NCBI GenBank assembly: GCA_050251815.1
Contig: JBFWMB010000002.1
Location: 48,911-112,910 of the forward strand
Direction of reading: 5' to 3'
Length of the DNA: 64,000 nucleotides
From: GWE2-40-63 sp050251815
GTDB lineage: Bacteria; Bacteroidota; Bacteroidia; Bacteroidales; SZUA-534
The position numbers and the translations under genes were made by a program. Shown one piece after another: positions 46,326-54,940 of this stretch; the first letter of the stretch is position 1, and every line of letters starts with the position of its first letter. The notes below the pieces were generated by a model. It saw only the letters and a program-made list of their open reading frames with translations. It was not told the DNA's origin and did not search any database.

Positions 46326-46706
46326 TTATTCGCCTTTCTCAAACGAGGCCCTGCCTATTGCTTCTTTTAACTTCATTCCGGGAGTGAAGATGATCTTAAT
46401 ATTTTTAATTTTATTTACATTGAAGGCATCAGGAGTATCCACACCCTCGCTGCTAAACGAAATACGGAAAGTTCCCAGCTCGCCCAGGCTTACCGATTGC
46501 CCGTCGAGCAGGTAATTGGGTACCTGATCCACAACATTTTGAAGTACATTACTGATATCGCCACGGCTAAGCGACGATATTTTTTCAATATCGGCTGCAA
46601 TTTGCGACAATGATTTTTTCCCTTTGGAAACATGGCTCGCATAGAGCTTTTTTGGGGCTTCCTTATCACTCGGGTTCCCCTTTTCAATTAATTTGTAGGT
46701 TAACAT
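46326..46706 (-). CDS. HU-like DNA-binding protein
   Basis: The 126-residue protein is of the HU-related type common in Bacteroidota (TIGR01201-like). An N-terminal extension (YKLIEKGNPSDKEAPKKLYA) precedes the HU helices (SLSQIAADIEKISSLSRGDISNVLQNVVDQVPNYLLDGQSV) and the beta arm region (LGELGTFRISFSSEGV, IKIIFTPGMKLKEAI). It would bend or coat DNA. It is convergent with the exporter operon and lies 130 bases from repeat copy 2, a possible but unproven connection with recombination there. Confidence 0.88.
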   Translation of the reverse strand: MLTYKLIEKGNPSDKEAPKKLYASHVSKGKKSLSQIAADIEKISSLSRGDISNVLQNVVDQVPNYLLDGQSVSLGELGTFRISFSSEGVDTPDAFNVNKIKNIKIIFTPGMKLKEAIGRASFEKGE

Positions 46707-46835
46707 ACCGGTTCATTTAAGGAGTTTATTACTTATTGAAAATCACGAATAAAATTAAAACATAATTTCTTACGATGGATCATTTTTATCGTTTTTTTGA
46801 CAAAAAAATCGCTTCCTAAGACGCTTGTAAACACT

Positions 46836-47045
46836 GGCTTGCAGCAGGCCTTATTTTCGTATAGACGAAAATAAATTTTCATCTATACGGTTTTAAAAAA
46901 GCGTCTATACGAAAATTTATTTCGATCGGGACGAAAATATTGAACCGATTGGAGTAAGATAAAACCGCGGTTTAATTAGGAGGATATTTTTACCATTCCC
47001 TGGCAAATTTGCAGCGGATGCCGCGGGTGGATTTTAACAGACATT
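46836..47045 (-). repeat. 210-bp repeat, copy 2 of an inverted pair
   Basis: This is the reverse-complement partner of 12902-13111, the same length and about 90% identical by eye; differences cluster in the segment 46935-46985. The outer boundary is sharp at GGCTTGCAGC (46836). The internal blocks CGTATAGACGAAAATAAATT and CATCTATACGG make a long stem. It sits between the HU-like gene and the HTCS gene, so that the pair brackets the SusC/D genes, most of the glycanase genes and the exporter. Confidence 0.85.
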
Positions 47046-47296
47046 TTCACTATTCCCTATTCCCTAATTGCTCATTGTTAATTGCCATGTGGTTGCTTAA
47101 ATAGGCTATCAAAGGTTAACTATTGGTGGCTGAATTGTTAATGCCCGCTTTGTTCGGCAGAAGGAAAATAAGGCTGCAACAGGGGCATTTAATCCCTAAA
47201 GGCAGTCCAGCCTGGCGCTTGCTCTAGTCGTGTGGACTAATTTATAGTCATACCGCATAGCCGGTAAAGCGTTGAGGTATCTGCCGTAAATCACCA

Positions 47297-47304
47297 TATT
47301 TTTG
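47297..47304 (+). promoter_or_regulatory. -7 promoter element before the HTCS gene
   Basis: TATTTTTG fits TAnnTTTG exactly, with TTG at 47272-47274, 22 bases upstream. The predicted transcript starts near 47310, so the ATG at 47362 is the first usable start and the TTG-initiated extension to 47302 is excluded. Confidence 0.5.
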
Positions 47305-47361
47305 GTATTTTTAAACCAGATTTTCGCTGCAATATCACAAACAGCAAATGACAATTGGAAT

Positions 47362-50300
47362 ATGAAGCAACTTGTATGCTATATCGTAGGTTTGTTTTGG
47401 GGTTTAAGCCTGGCAGCTCAAACCGAGTACTCGTTTAAACACCTGACCATCAATCAGGGCTTATCGAACAACCAGATTAACTGCATCTTTAAAGACAGCC
47501 GGGGCTTTATGTGGTTTGGTACAAGTTCGGGCCTTGACCGTTACGACGGCAACAGCTTTAAAATATTTTCCCACATTCAAAACGATACCAATTCCATTAT
47601 CGATAACAACATTCTTAACATCCAGGAGGATTTTCAACAGAACCTTTGGATAACTACTGGCTCGGGTTACACGGTGTTGAATACACAAAAAGAACGGTTT
47701 ATTTATCCGGCCACAAAATATTTGCGTACGCTTGGCTATAACAACACGCCTGCATTTGTTTATAGCGATGATGACCGGAATTTCTGGGTAACCAGCGATA
47801 AAGGGGAATGCAGCCGGTACGACGTGGGTTTAAAAGCATGGAACAAGCTGGAACGTCTTCCCAAAGAACCCATAAGCGATATGTTTCATGCAGGAACAAC
47901 CTTGTACCTGGTTTATACCAACGGGCAAATCGTTCACCTGAACCAAACAACTTTAGAAGTAGAAAAGACGGAGTTCCTGACCAATAAATTCGAGTTGCCT
48001 GAAGTTAATTCGCTGCATATTTTTGTCGATAACGATGGCGATCGCTGGTTGTATCAGGAGACCAATCCCACGGGCATTTATTATTATTCGAACAAAACAG
48101 AAAAATGGAACCACCTGACCAACGATCCCAAATGTTTATATACTTTATCGAGTAATACGGTAAAAGACATTACCAGCGACAACCGTAATCAGATTTGGAT
48201 AGCCACCGACCATGGTGGAATTAACCTGATAAACAAAAAAACCGAAACCAACACCCACCTGGAGCACCACCCCGACGATAAACGAAGTATTGTGGAAAAG
48301 AGCATGGTGTGTTTGTATTACGATAACGAAAATACCCTTTGGGCGGGCTCCTACAAGTACGGTATTTCGTATTTCAGCGAGAGCATCTTTAAGTTTAAGC
48401 ACATCAGACTTAAGGTTTCCGATAAGGAACCGGCTTTCGATAACGATTTAAACTGTTTTCAGGAAGACCGCGAGGGTAACTTGTGGATAGGAAGCAATAA
48501 CAAAGGATTGTTGCGCATCGATCACCGAACGGGTAAACAAAGCCTGTTTCAGCACCAAGCCGAAAACCCGCAAAGCCTTTCGAACAACGTAGTGGTTTCG
48601 CTCCTGAACGATTCCAAAAATCGCTTGTGGGTGGGAACCTACCAGGGCGGATTGAACTGTTATGTGAATGGACGGTTTGAGCACTATAAAATAGATAATG
48701 GCAACCAAAACACGGTAAGTAACGATAACATCTGGTCGTTGTTGGAAGATTCCTATGGCAACCTGTGGATAGCAACCCTGGGTGGAGGCTTGAATAAGTT
48801 GGATGCCGAAACCGGTCGGTTCAGGCAGTATTCAATGAACAGCACTCCGGCTTTATCGTCCAATTATGTGTTGTGCCTTCACGAAACGCACGAAAAAAAC
48901 CTATTAATAGGCACAGCGCATGGTTTGGTTATTTACTATCCGGCACAGGATCGCTTTATTACCCTAACGGGGAATTTTTCCGGAACAGCGCAATTCATCA
49001 ATAAAAACATTATGAGTGTTTTTGAAGACTCGCGGGGACTTATCTGGATTGGAACCCGCGATGGTTTGAATATTATTAATCCCAAAACCGATGAACTGAC
49101 GTTGCTGAATAAAAATACCGGAATTGCCGATAATGTAATCTGTGCCATTCTCGAGGACGAAAGCAAAAACCTTTGGGTAAGCACAGCCAATGGCCTCTCG
49201 CACCTTGTAGTATCAACCAATCCGAAAACCGGCGAATACCATTTTATCCCCAGCAATTACGACGAACGCGACGGACTTCAGGGAGCTGCTTTTAACGAGC
49301 GCTCGGCTTACCGAACATCAGCTGGCGATTTGATATTTGGCGGAACCAACGGGTACAACCTGGTGTCGCCCGGCCGGATTAAATACAACCGGAATCGGCC
49401 GAATCTGGTATTTACCGATTTTTTGTTGTTCAATAAACCCGTAGTTATCGATTCCCAATACTTTAAACGGGTGATTCTGGAAAAAGCCATCAGTCAGACC
49501 ACAGTTGTCGATTTGACTCACCAGATGAATATTTTTACCATTCAGTTCTCAGCACTGAATTACCTGCAACCGGCTAAAACCACCTATGCCTATAAACTGG
49601 AGGGTTTTGATCAGGATTGGGTAAAAACTCAGGGTATAAATCCCAGTGCTACCTATACCAACCTCGACGAAGGCTCCTACACTTTTTTGGTAAAAGCAGC
49701 AAATAACGACGGGTTTTGGTCTGATGAACCCATTGCCCTTACAATAAATGTGCATCCTCCCATTTGGAAAACAAACTGGGCCATTTTTATCTATTACCTG
49801 ATAATTACCGGAATTATTTTACTGGTAGCCGGAATCATGCGCCAGCGCATACGCAACCGGTTTCAGATTGCCCAGGAACGCCTCGAAGCCAAACGAAACC
49901 GTGAGCTCGACCAAATGAAATTACGCTTTTTTACCAACATCAGTCACGAATTCCGCACCCAGATATCGCTTGTTATCACTCCCCTTGACAAGCTGATAAA
50001 ACAAACCAACGACGAGAATACCAGCAAGTCATTGAAAATGATAAGCCGCAATGCCAACAAGTTGCTTCAACTGGTGAATCAGATACTCGATTTCCGTAAG
50101 ATGGATGCCAAGGGGCATAAGCTGAACCTGGCCATGGGCGATGCGGTGTTGGTAATCCGCGAAATCTGTCATTCTTTTGCCGAAACATACGAAAAGAAGA
50201 ACATTAACTTAACCTTTTCTGCCTCGTCAGAAGAGATACGCATGAATTTTGACGAGGACAAGCTATCAAAAATTGTGAGCAACCTCTTATCGAACGCTTA

Positions 50301-51450
50301 TAAGTTTACACCCAAAGGGGGCCGGATTGATGTTAAAATATCATTTACTACCGTGAATAATGAGCCTCAGCTTCGCGTAAGCATTGCCGATACCGGAATC
50401 GGAGTAAAAGCGGAACACCGCAGTCAGATTTTTGAGCGTTTCTTCCAGGAGAATGTTCCCGAAACTAAAGCTACCGGAAGCGGTATAGGATTACACATAA
50501 GTAAAGAATTTGTTGAACTTCACGGCGGAACTATATGGATGGAGCCCAATCAGCAACAGGGAAGCGTATTTGTTTTTACCATTCCTTTGGTAAATACCAA
50601 CACAACCGATCTCGAAACTCATGAGGTGGTTGAAACCCTGAGTCCGGGAGTTTTGGATGCGGATGGATTCGATATGGCCAAAGCAGCCAAGCGTAAACAA
50701 ACCATTTTGATTGTTGACGATAACGAAGACTTCCGCATTTTTTTGCACGATAACCTGCAGGAGTTTTTCGAGGTGTTGGAGGCTGAAAATGGAAAGAAAG
50801 CACTGGAGATATGTCTTGAGCAGATTCCTGATATGGTTATCAGCGATGTGATGATGCCCGAATTGGATGGTTACGAATTATGCAAAGCCATGAAAAGCGA
50901 TGTACGCAGCTCTCATATTCCGGTAATTCTGCTTACAGCCCGTACAGCCAACGAGCATATTGTTCAGGGACTCGAAACCGGTGCCGATGAATACATCACC
51001 AAACCGTTTAACCTCGATATTCTTTTGCTCCGAATTAATAAACTACTGGAACAACGGGCTGAGGTTCATCATCAGATAACCCAGAAAAAGGAAATCAACC
51101 CTTCGGAAATTAAAGTTTCCTCGCTCGATGAACAACTGATTGACAAAGCCATAAAATGCGTTGAGGAAAATATGGATAATTCCGACTTTTCAGTCGAGCT
51201 GCTGAGTCAGGAAATGGGGATGAGCCGTGTGCATCTGTATAAAAAATTGTTATCAATTACGGGCAAAACCCCCATTGAGTTCATTCGCATTCTACGCTTA
51301 AAACGAGCCGCCCAGTTGTTGGGAAAAAGCCAGCTAACCGTGTCGGAAGTAGCTTATCAGGTTGGATTCAACAACCCCAAATACTTTAGCCGGTATTTTA
51401 AAGAAGAGTTTGGCTTACTCCCGAGTGTTTATGCAGAGAAAAACAAATAG
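47362..51450 (+). CDS. Hybrid two-component system sensor-regulator (HTCS)
   Basis: A one-protein glycan sensor of 1362 residues from the ATG at 47362. The signal peptide ends at LAAQ. About 650 residues of periplasmic Reg_prop beta-propeller repeats (WFGTSSGLDRYDG, LWIGSNNKGLLRID, IWIGTRDGLNIINP) are followed by a Y_Y_Y domain (YAYKLEGFDQDW) and one membrane helix at about 806-828. Then come HisKA with H862 (SHEFRTQIS), HATPase_c (NLLSNAYKFTP, DTGIGV, GSGIGLHIS), a receiver with D1162 (ISDVMMPELDG) and a C-terminal AraC HTH. It should bind imported oligosaccharide in the periplasm and switch on the locus. Position 867 is Gln where the H-box normally has Pro. Confidence 0.94.
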   Translation: MKQLVCYIVGLFWGLSLAAQTEYSFKHLTINQGLSNNQINCIFKDSRGFMWFGTSSGLDRYDGNSFKIFSHIQNDTNSIIDNNILNIQEDFQQNLWITTGSGYTVLNTQKERFIYPATKYLRTLGYNNTPAFVYSDDDRNFWVTSDKGECSRYDVGLKAWNKLERLPKEPISDMFHAGTTLYLVYTNGQIVHLNQTTLEVEKTEFLTNKFELPEVNSLHIFVDNDGDRWLYQETNPTGIYYYSNKTEKWNHLTNDPKCLYTLSSNTVKDITSDNRNQIWIATDHGGINLINKKTETNTHLEHHPDDKRSIVEKSMVCLYYDNENTLWAGSYKYGISYFSESIFKFKHIRLKVSDKEPAFDNDLNCFQEDREGNLWIGSNNKGLLRIDHRTGKQSLFQHQAENPQSLSNNVVVSLLNDSKNRLWVGTYQGGLNCYVNGRFEHYKIDNGNQNTVSNDNIWSLLEDSYGNLWIATLGGGLNKLDAETGRFRQYSMNSTPALSSNYVLCLHETHEKNLLIGTAHGLVIYYPAQDRFITLTGNFSGTAQFINKNIMSVFEDSRGLIWIGTRDGLNIINPKTDELTLLNKNTGIADNVICAILEDESKNLWVSTANGLSHLVVSTNPKTGEYHFIPSNYDERDGLQGAAFNERSAYRTSAGDLIFGGTNGYNLVSPGRIKYNRNRPNLVFTDFLLFNKPVVIDSQYFKRVILEKAISQTTVVDLTHQMNIFTIQFSALNYLQPAKTTYAYKLEGFDQDWVKTQGINPSATYTNLDEGSYTFLVKAANNDGFWSDEPIALTINVHPPIWKTNWAIFIYYLIITGIILLVAGIMRQRIRNRFQIAQERLEAKRNRELDQMKLRFFTNISHEFRTQISLVITPLDKLIKQTNDENTSKSLKMISRNANKLLQLVNQILDFRKMDAKGHKLNLAMGDAVLVIREICHSFAETYEKKNINLTFSASSEEIRMNFDEDKLSKIVSNLLSNAYKFTPKGGRIDVKISFTTVNNEPQLRVSIADTGIGVKAEHRSQIFERFFQENVPETKATGSGIGLHISKEFVELHGGTIWMEPNQQQGSVFVFTIPLVNTNTTDLETHEVVETLSPGVLDADGFDMAKAAKRKQTILIVDDNEDFRIFLHDNLQEFFEVLEAENGKKALEICLEQIPDMVISDVMMPELDGYELCKAMKSDVRSSHIPVILLTARTANEHIVQGLETGADEYITKPFNLDILLLRINKLLEQRAEVHHQITQKKEINPSEIKVSSLDEQLIDKAIKCVEENMDNSDFSVELLSQEMGMSRVHLYKKLLSITGKTPIEFIRILRLKRAAQLLGKSQLTVSEVAYQVGFNNPKYFSRYFKEEFGLLPSVYAEKNK

Positions 51451-51483
51451 TATCATATTTTGAAATACAAAAATCAACATAGA

Positions 51484-53646
51484 ATGATGAGAAATGCACA
51501 AAAATTAGTTGTTATTGCACTATTGCTCGCCGCAGTTGGGTGCAACCAAACCAAAGAACCATCAAAAGCAGAACGTATGGAATTAAAAATCGACACCTTG
51601 ATTCAACAAATGACCCTTGAGGAGAAAATTGGGATGCTGCATGCCAGTTCTTCCTTTACTTCCGGAGGTGTAGAACGACTGGGAATTCCCGAACTGGTTA
51701 TGAGCGACGGCCCCCACGGGGTGCGTTTTGAACATGGTCGTGGATGGGAACGCGATCTGACGGTTGACGATTCGGCCACCTACCTTCCAACGGGCATTTG
51801 CCTGGCATCGACCTGGAATACCGATTTGGGTTATCGCTTTGGAGCAGTGCTTGGAACCGAAGCCAAGCAGCGTGGAAAAGATGTTATTTTAGGACCGGGC
51901 GTTAACATTATTCGTTCACCGCTTAACGGGCGTAATTTTGAGTACCTGAGCGAAGATCCTTACCTTACTTCAAAGATGGCTGTGGGTTATATTAAAGGAG
52001 TGCAGGACCAGGGCATTGCAGCCTGTGTTAAACATTACGTGGCAAACAACCAGGAAACCAACCGCAGTGGAGTTAATGTTACCATTAGCGAGCAGGCTTT
52101 ACGCGAAATTTACCTTCCTGCATTTAAGGCTTCTGTCGTTGACGCCAAGGTGCATACCGTAATGGGTTCTTACAACAAATTAAGGGGCCAATACACCACA
52201 CACAATGAATACCTGGTAAACAACATTCTAAAAGGGGAATGGGGTTTTACCGGTTTGTTTATGAGCGATTGGGCTTCAGTACACAATACCCGCGAAGCCT
52301 TGTTAAACGGAACCGACATTGAAATGGGATCTGAATTAACGATGCCTTCAATCGACTACAATAAGTTTTATTTAGCCGACTCGGCTTTGGCTATGGTAAA
52401 AAGCGGTGAGGTTCCGGTATCGGTGGTCGACGACAAAGTGCGGCGGATTTTACGCACCATGTTCCGGATTAACAAATTTGGTGAGCGGACTCCCGGTGCC
52501 ATCAACATTCCGGAACACCAAAAAGTAGCCCTTCAGGTAGCCGAAGAAGGAATTGTTTTATTAAAAAACGACGATTTGCTGCCTTTAACCGCAGATAAAG
52601 CTAAAACCATAGCCGTAATAGGCGACAATGCAATTCGGCGCCATGCCCATGGAGGAGGAAGTTCACAGGTAAATGCCAAGTATGAAATTACCCCGCTGGA
52701 AGGAATTCAAAAGCTGGTGGGCGATAAAGCAAGTATTACTTTTGCTCCCGGTTATGAAGTAACCAAAGCAAACACAGCAAATAAAAAACTAATAGCAGCA
52801 GCGGTTGAAACCGCAAAAAAAGCCGATGTAGTAATTTTGGTGGGCGGATGGATTCACAACTACGATCCTTCGGTTTGGGGAGGTTTTGCCTTTGACAGTG
52901 AGGCCGTGGACAAGAAAAACACCACCATGCCCTTTGGTCAGGACGAACTCATTAAAGCAGTTTCTGCAGTAAATAAAAATACGGTGGTGGTATTAATAGG
53001 TGGTGGTCCGGTTGATATGTATCCGTGGATAAACCAGGTTCCTTCCATCATTCAGGCTTGGTATCCGGGAATGGAAGGAGGAAATGCATTAGCAAATATT
53101 TTGTTTGGTAAGACCAATCCTTCAGGAAAATTACCCATGACTTTTGCCAAAAAGCTGGAAGATAATCCGGCCCATTCTTTGGGTGAATTTCCGGGACAAA
53201 ATATGGAAGTAAGCTATGGCGAAGGCATTTTTGTGGGTTACCGCTATTTCGACAGCTACAATGTTGAACCCGCTTTTGCATTTGGACACGGGCTTTCATA
53301 CACAACCTTTGTTTATAGCGATCTCTTTGCTGAAGACGACGAAGACACCATTTATTTGACTTTTAGCTTGAGCAACGAGGGCAAAACAGCCGGTGCTGAA
53401 GTGGTTCAGGTTTATGTAGCCGATAAAGAATCGAGTATTAAACGTCCTGAAAAAGAGTTAAAAGCTTTTACAAAAGTATTTTTGGAAGCCGGTGAATCAA
53501 GCACTGTAGAATTGCAGGTTTCAAAAGAATCGCTGCGGTTTTTTAACGAAGGAACCAACCAATGGGAGTTTGAACCCGGACAGTTCGAAATACTTTTGGG
53601 AAGTTCATCGCGCGATATTCGCCTTACTGAAACAATGAATCTTTAA
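51484..53646 (+). CDS. GH3 beta-glucosidase, lipoprotein
   Basis: A 720-residue exo-enzyme from the ATG at 51484 (a TTG-initiated frame to 51460 precedes the signal peptide). Lipobox AAVGC gives C20. Domain 1 (barrel) has PTGICLASTWN, KHYVANNQE and the nucleophile D262 in LFMSDWAS. Domain 2 follows (IVLLKNDDLLPL), and a C-terminal Fn3-like domain ends the protein (AEVVQVYVADKESS). It would remove terminal glucose after xylose is taken off, completing xyloglucan breakdown. It starts 34 bases after the HTCS stop, so regulator and enzyme are cotranscribed, away from the main enzyme operon. Confidence 0.9.
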   Translation: MMRNAQKLVVIALLLAAVGCNQTKEPSKAERMELKIDTLIQQMTLEEKIGMLHASSSFTSGGVERLGIPELVMSDGPHGVRFEHGRGWERDLTVDDSATYLPTGICLASTWNTDLGYRFGAVLGTEAKQRGKDVILGPGVNIIRSPLNGRNFEYLSEDPYLTSKMAVGYIKGVQDQGIAACVKHYVANNQETNRSGVNVTISEQALREIYLPAFKASVVDAKVHTVMGSYNKLRGQYTTHNEYLVNNILKGEWGFTGLFMSDWASVHNTREALLNGTDIEMGSELTMPSIDYNKFYLADSALAMVKSGEVPVSVVDDKVRRILRTMFRINKFGERTPGAINIPEHQKVALQVAEEGIVLLKNDDLLPLTADKAKTIAVIGDNAIRRHAHGGGSSQVNAKYEITPLEGIQKLVGDKASITFAPGYEVTKANTANKKLIAAAVETAKKADVVILVGGWIHNYDPSVWGGFAFDSEAVDKKNTTMPFGQDELIKAVSAVNKNTVVVLIGGGPVDMYPWINQVPSIIQAWYPGMEGGNALANILFGKTNPSGKLPMTFAKKLEDNPAHSLGEFPGQNMEVSYGEGIFVGYRYFDSYNVEPAFAFGHGLSYTTFVYSDLFAEDDEDTIYLTFSLSNEGKTAGAEVVQVYVADKESSIKRPEKELKAFTKVFLEAGESSTVELQVSKESLRFFNEGTNQWEFEPGQFEILLGSSSRDIRLTETMNL

Positions 53647-53676
53647 AAGGTTAGAATTACATTAATCTTTTGCAGT

Positions 53677-53725
53677 CCCGGAAATCAGGTAAAAAATTGG
53701 TTTTTACCTGATTTCCGGGTTTTTC
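53677..53725 (+). terminator. Strong intrinsic terminator after the GH3 gene
   Basis: A perfect 19-bp stem (CCCGGAAATCAGGTAAAAA and its complement at 53701-53719) with a 5-base loop is followed by a T-run. Its right arm overlaps the last codons and stop of the convergent glycosyltransferase gene. Confidence 0.92.
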
Positions 53726-54696
53726 TTGCTTCTATGGAAACTGACCAGGTATTCCTGTTCGGTTTGTCCGGGAGTTGGAATTAGCTCAGCCTGGCGACCC
53801 AACGCGTGAAGGTCCATTAGCGTAGAATATCCGGCCAGACTAATAATCTGAGGGGTATTTTTCAAATAAAAACACATGTCGGGGGTCGATAAATGAGACA
53901 CTTTGTTAAAGGTAATTTTATTATTCAATGCTTTTGTTTCAGGAAGTACTTTCCCGGGTTTTCCGCAAACCATTAAAACCGATTGCCGGTTCTTTGTAAA
54001 TCGTTCTTCCATTTTTTTTTCAAAGCGACTGCGAAAAGGTTCGGGTCCGGAAATTAAAATCAAAACATCAGGTATAAAACCGGGTGGGGCATATTTTGCC
54101 GGTAATTTGTAATTGGTAAAGCGCGAAAGTGGCCCAATAAAGCGAACGTTTTTAGGCAGGTGCTTTCCATGCGATAACGCTCCTGAAAGACTGATTTCGT
54201 TATTTTCATAATCAGGAACCCAGCATTCGTCGAAACGGAAAATAAGCCAACGGGTAAATTGGTGCAGCAGCGGAGCAAAAATCCGCACCGGACGGGGAAG
54301 CTGAATAAATAGCTGATGCGTAATCAGTATGGAACTAATTTTTTTATTCCATAAACCATAGCGATTGTCAGTCACCACCTGAGTAATGGCATATTTACGG
54401 ATTAGTATTTTTAGCTGGTAATGTTCCCAAAGAGAGGAAGCCAGAAAAAGAGGCATCTGCAAAAGCAAAAAGAAAAACAAACTGCCACCCGAGGAATAGC
54501 GCATGGAATATGTTTTAAGGCTTAAAGAGGTAAGCTGTGGAAATTCCTGTTTCAGAAAATTAAGCGAAGCGCCATTACCGGCTAGCAAAACCTGGTGTCC
54601 TGCGTTTAAAAAACCACTGATAAGTGGCACGCAGCGGGTAGCATGTCCCAATCCCCAATTTAAAGGAGCAAGCAAAATGGTTTCTCTTTTTTGCAT
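53704..54696 (-). CDS. Putative glycosyltransferase, GT-B fold
   Basis: A 330-residue protein with the N-terminal pattern of MurG/GT28-like enzymes: ILLAPLNWGLGHATRCVPLI (glycine-rich donor/acceptor loop), then VTDNRYGLWNKK, and a C-terminal half with LILISGPEPFRSRFEKK and the donor-site-like segment IISLAGYSTLMDLHALGRQAELIPTPGQTEQ. The product is probably a cytoplasmic or membrane-associated enzyme using a nucleotide sugar. The acceptor is unknown. The stop codon lies within the terminator hairpin of the convergent GH3 gene, and the protein ends soon after YLVSFHRSKK, perhaps slightly shortened relative to relatives. Confidence 0.7.
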   Translation of the reverse strand: MQKRETILLAPLNWGLGHATRCVPLISGFLNAGHQVLLAGNGASLNFLKQEFPQLTSLSLKTYSMRYSSGGSLFFFLLLQMPLFLASSLWEHYQLKILIRKYAITQVVTDNRYGLWNKKISSILITHQLFIQLPRPVRIFAPLLHQFTRWLIFRFDECWVPDYENNEISLSGALSHGKHLPKNVRFIGPLSRFTNYKLPAKYAPPGFIPDVLILISGPEPFRSRFEKKMEERFTKNRQSVLMVCGKPGKVLPETKALNNKITFNKVSHLSTPDMCFYLKNTPQIISLAGYSTLMDLHALGRQAELIPTPGQTEQEYLVSFHRSKKNPEIR

Positions 54697-54702
54697 CGTT
54701 TA

Positions 54703-54710
54703 CAAAGATA
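54703..54710 (-). promoter_or_regulatory. -7 element for the glycosyltransferase gene
   Basis: On the minus strand, TATCTTTG matches TAnnTTTG and ends 6 bases before the ATG at 54696. With the usual 5-8 base distance to the transcription start, the transcript would be leaderless or nearly so. Confidence 0.45.
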
Positions 54711-54803
54711 ATTTTAAAATGCGCGGGTTTATAACACCCCATCTATAATTATTAATCAACGATACGATTGATTAATTTTGTGTTGATTTTATGATTTAAG
54801 TCA

Positions 54804-54834
54804 TTTGGACAAATGGTGGATAGTATTAATTTTG
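54804..54834 (+). promoter_or_regulatory. Full Bacteroidota promoter before the hemerythrin-like gene
   Basis: TTTG (54804-54807), a 19-base spacer and TAATTTTG (54827-54834) match the consensus exactly. The leader would be about 100 bases. A second TAATTTTG at 54773-54780 lacks a -33 element. Confidence 0.65.
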
Positions 54835-54940
54835 AGCGCGTTAAACAAACAACAAAATATAATGGCCTGTATGGGTTTCAAACATTCATTCGGGCCTCTG
54901 AACAACAGAAGATAGAATCGTTTACCTAAATAAATTTGGA

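Larger units (their letters stand above)
46707..47361. other. Long intergenic region holding repeat copy 2 and the HTCS promoter
   Basis: Besides the 210-bp repeat at 46836-47045 and the promoter element at 47297-47304, the remaining 250 bases (47046-47296) show no ORF or strong hairpin. The HU-like and HTCS genes diverge from here. Confidence 0.6.
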
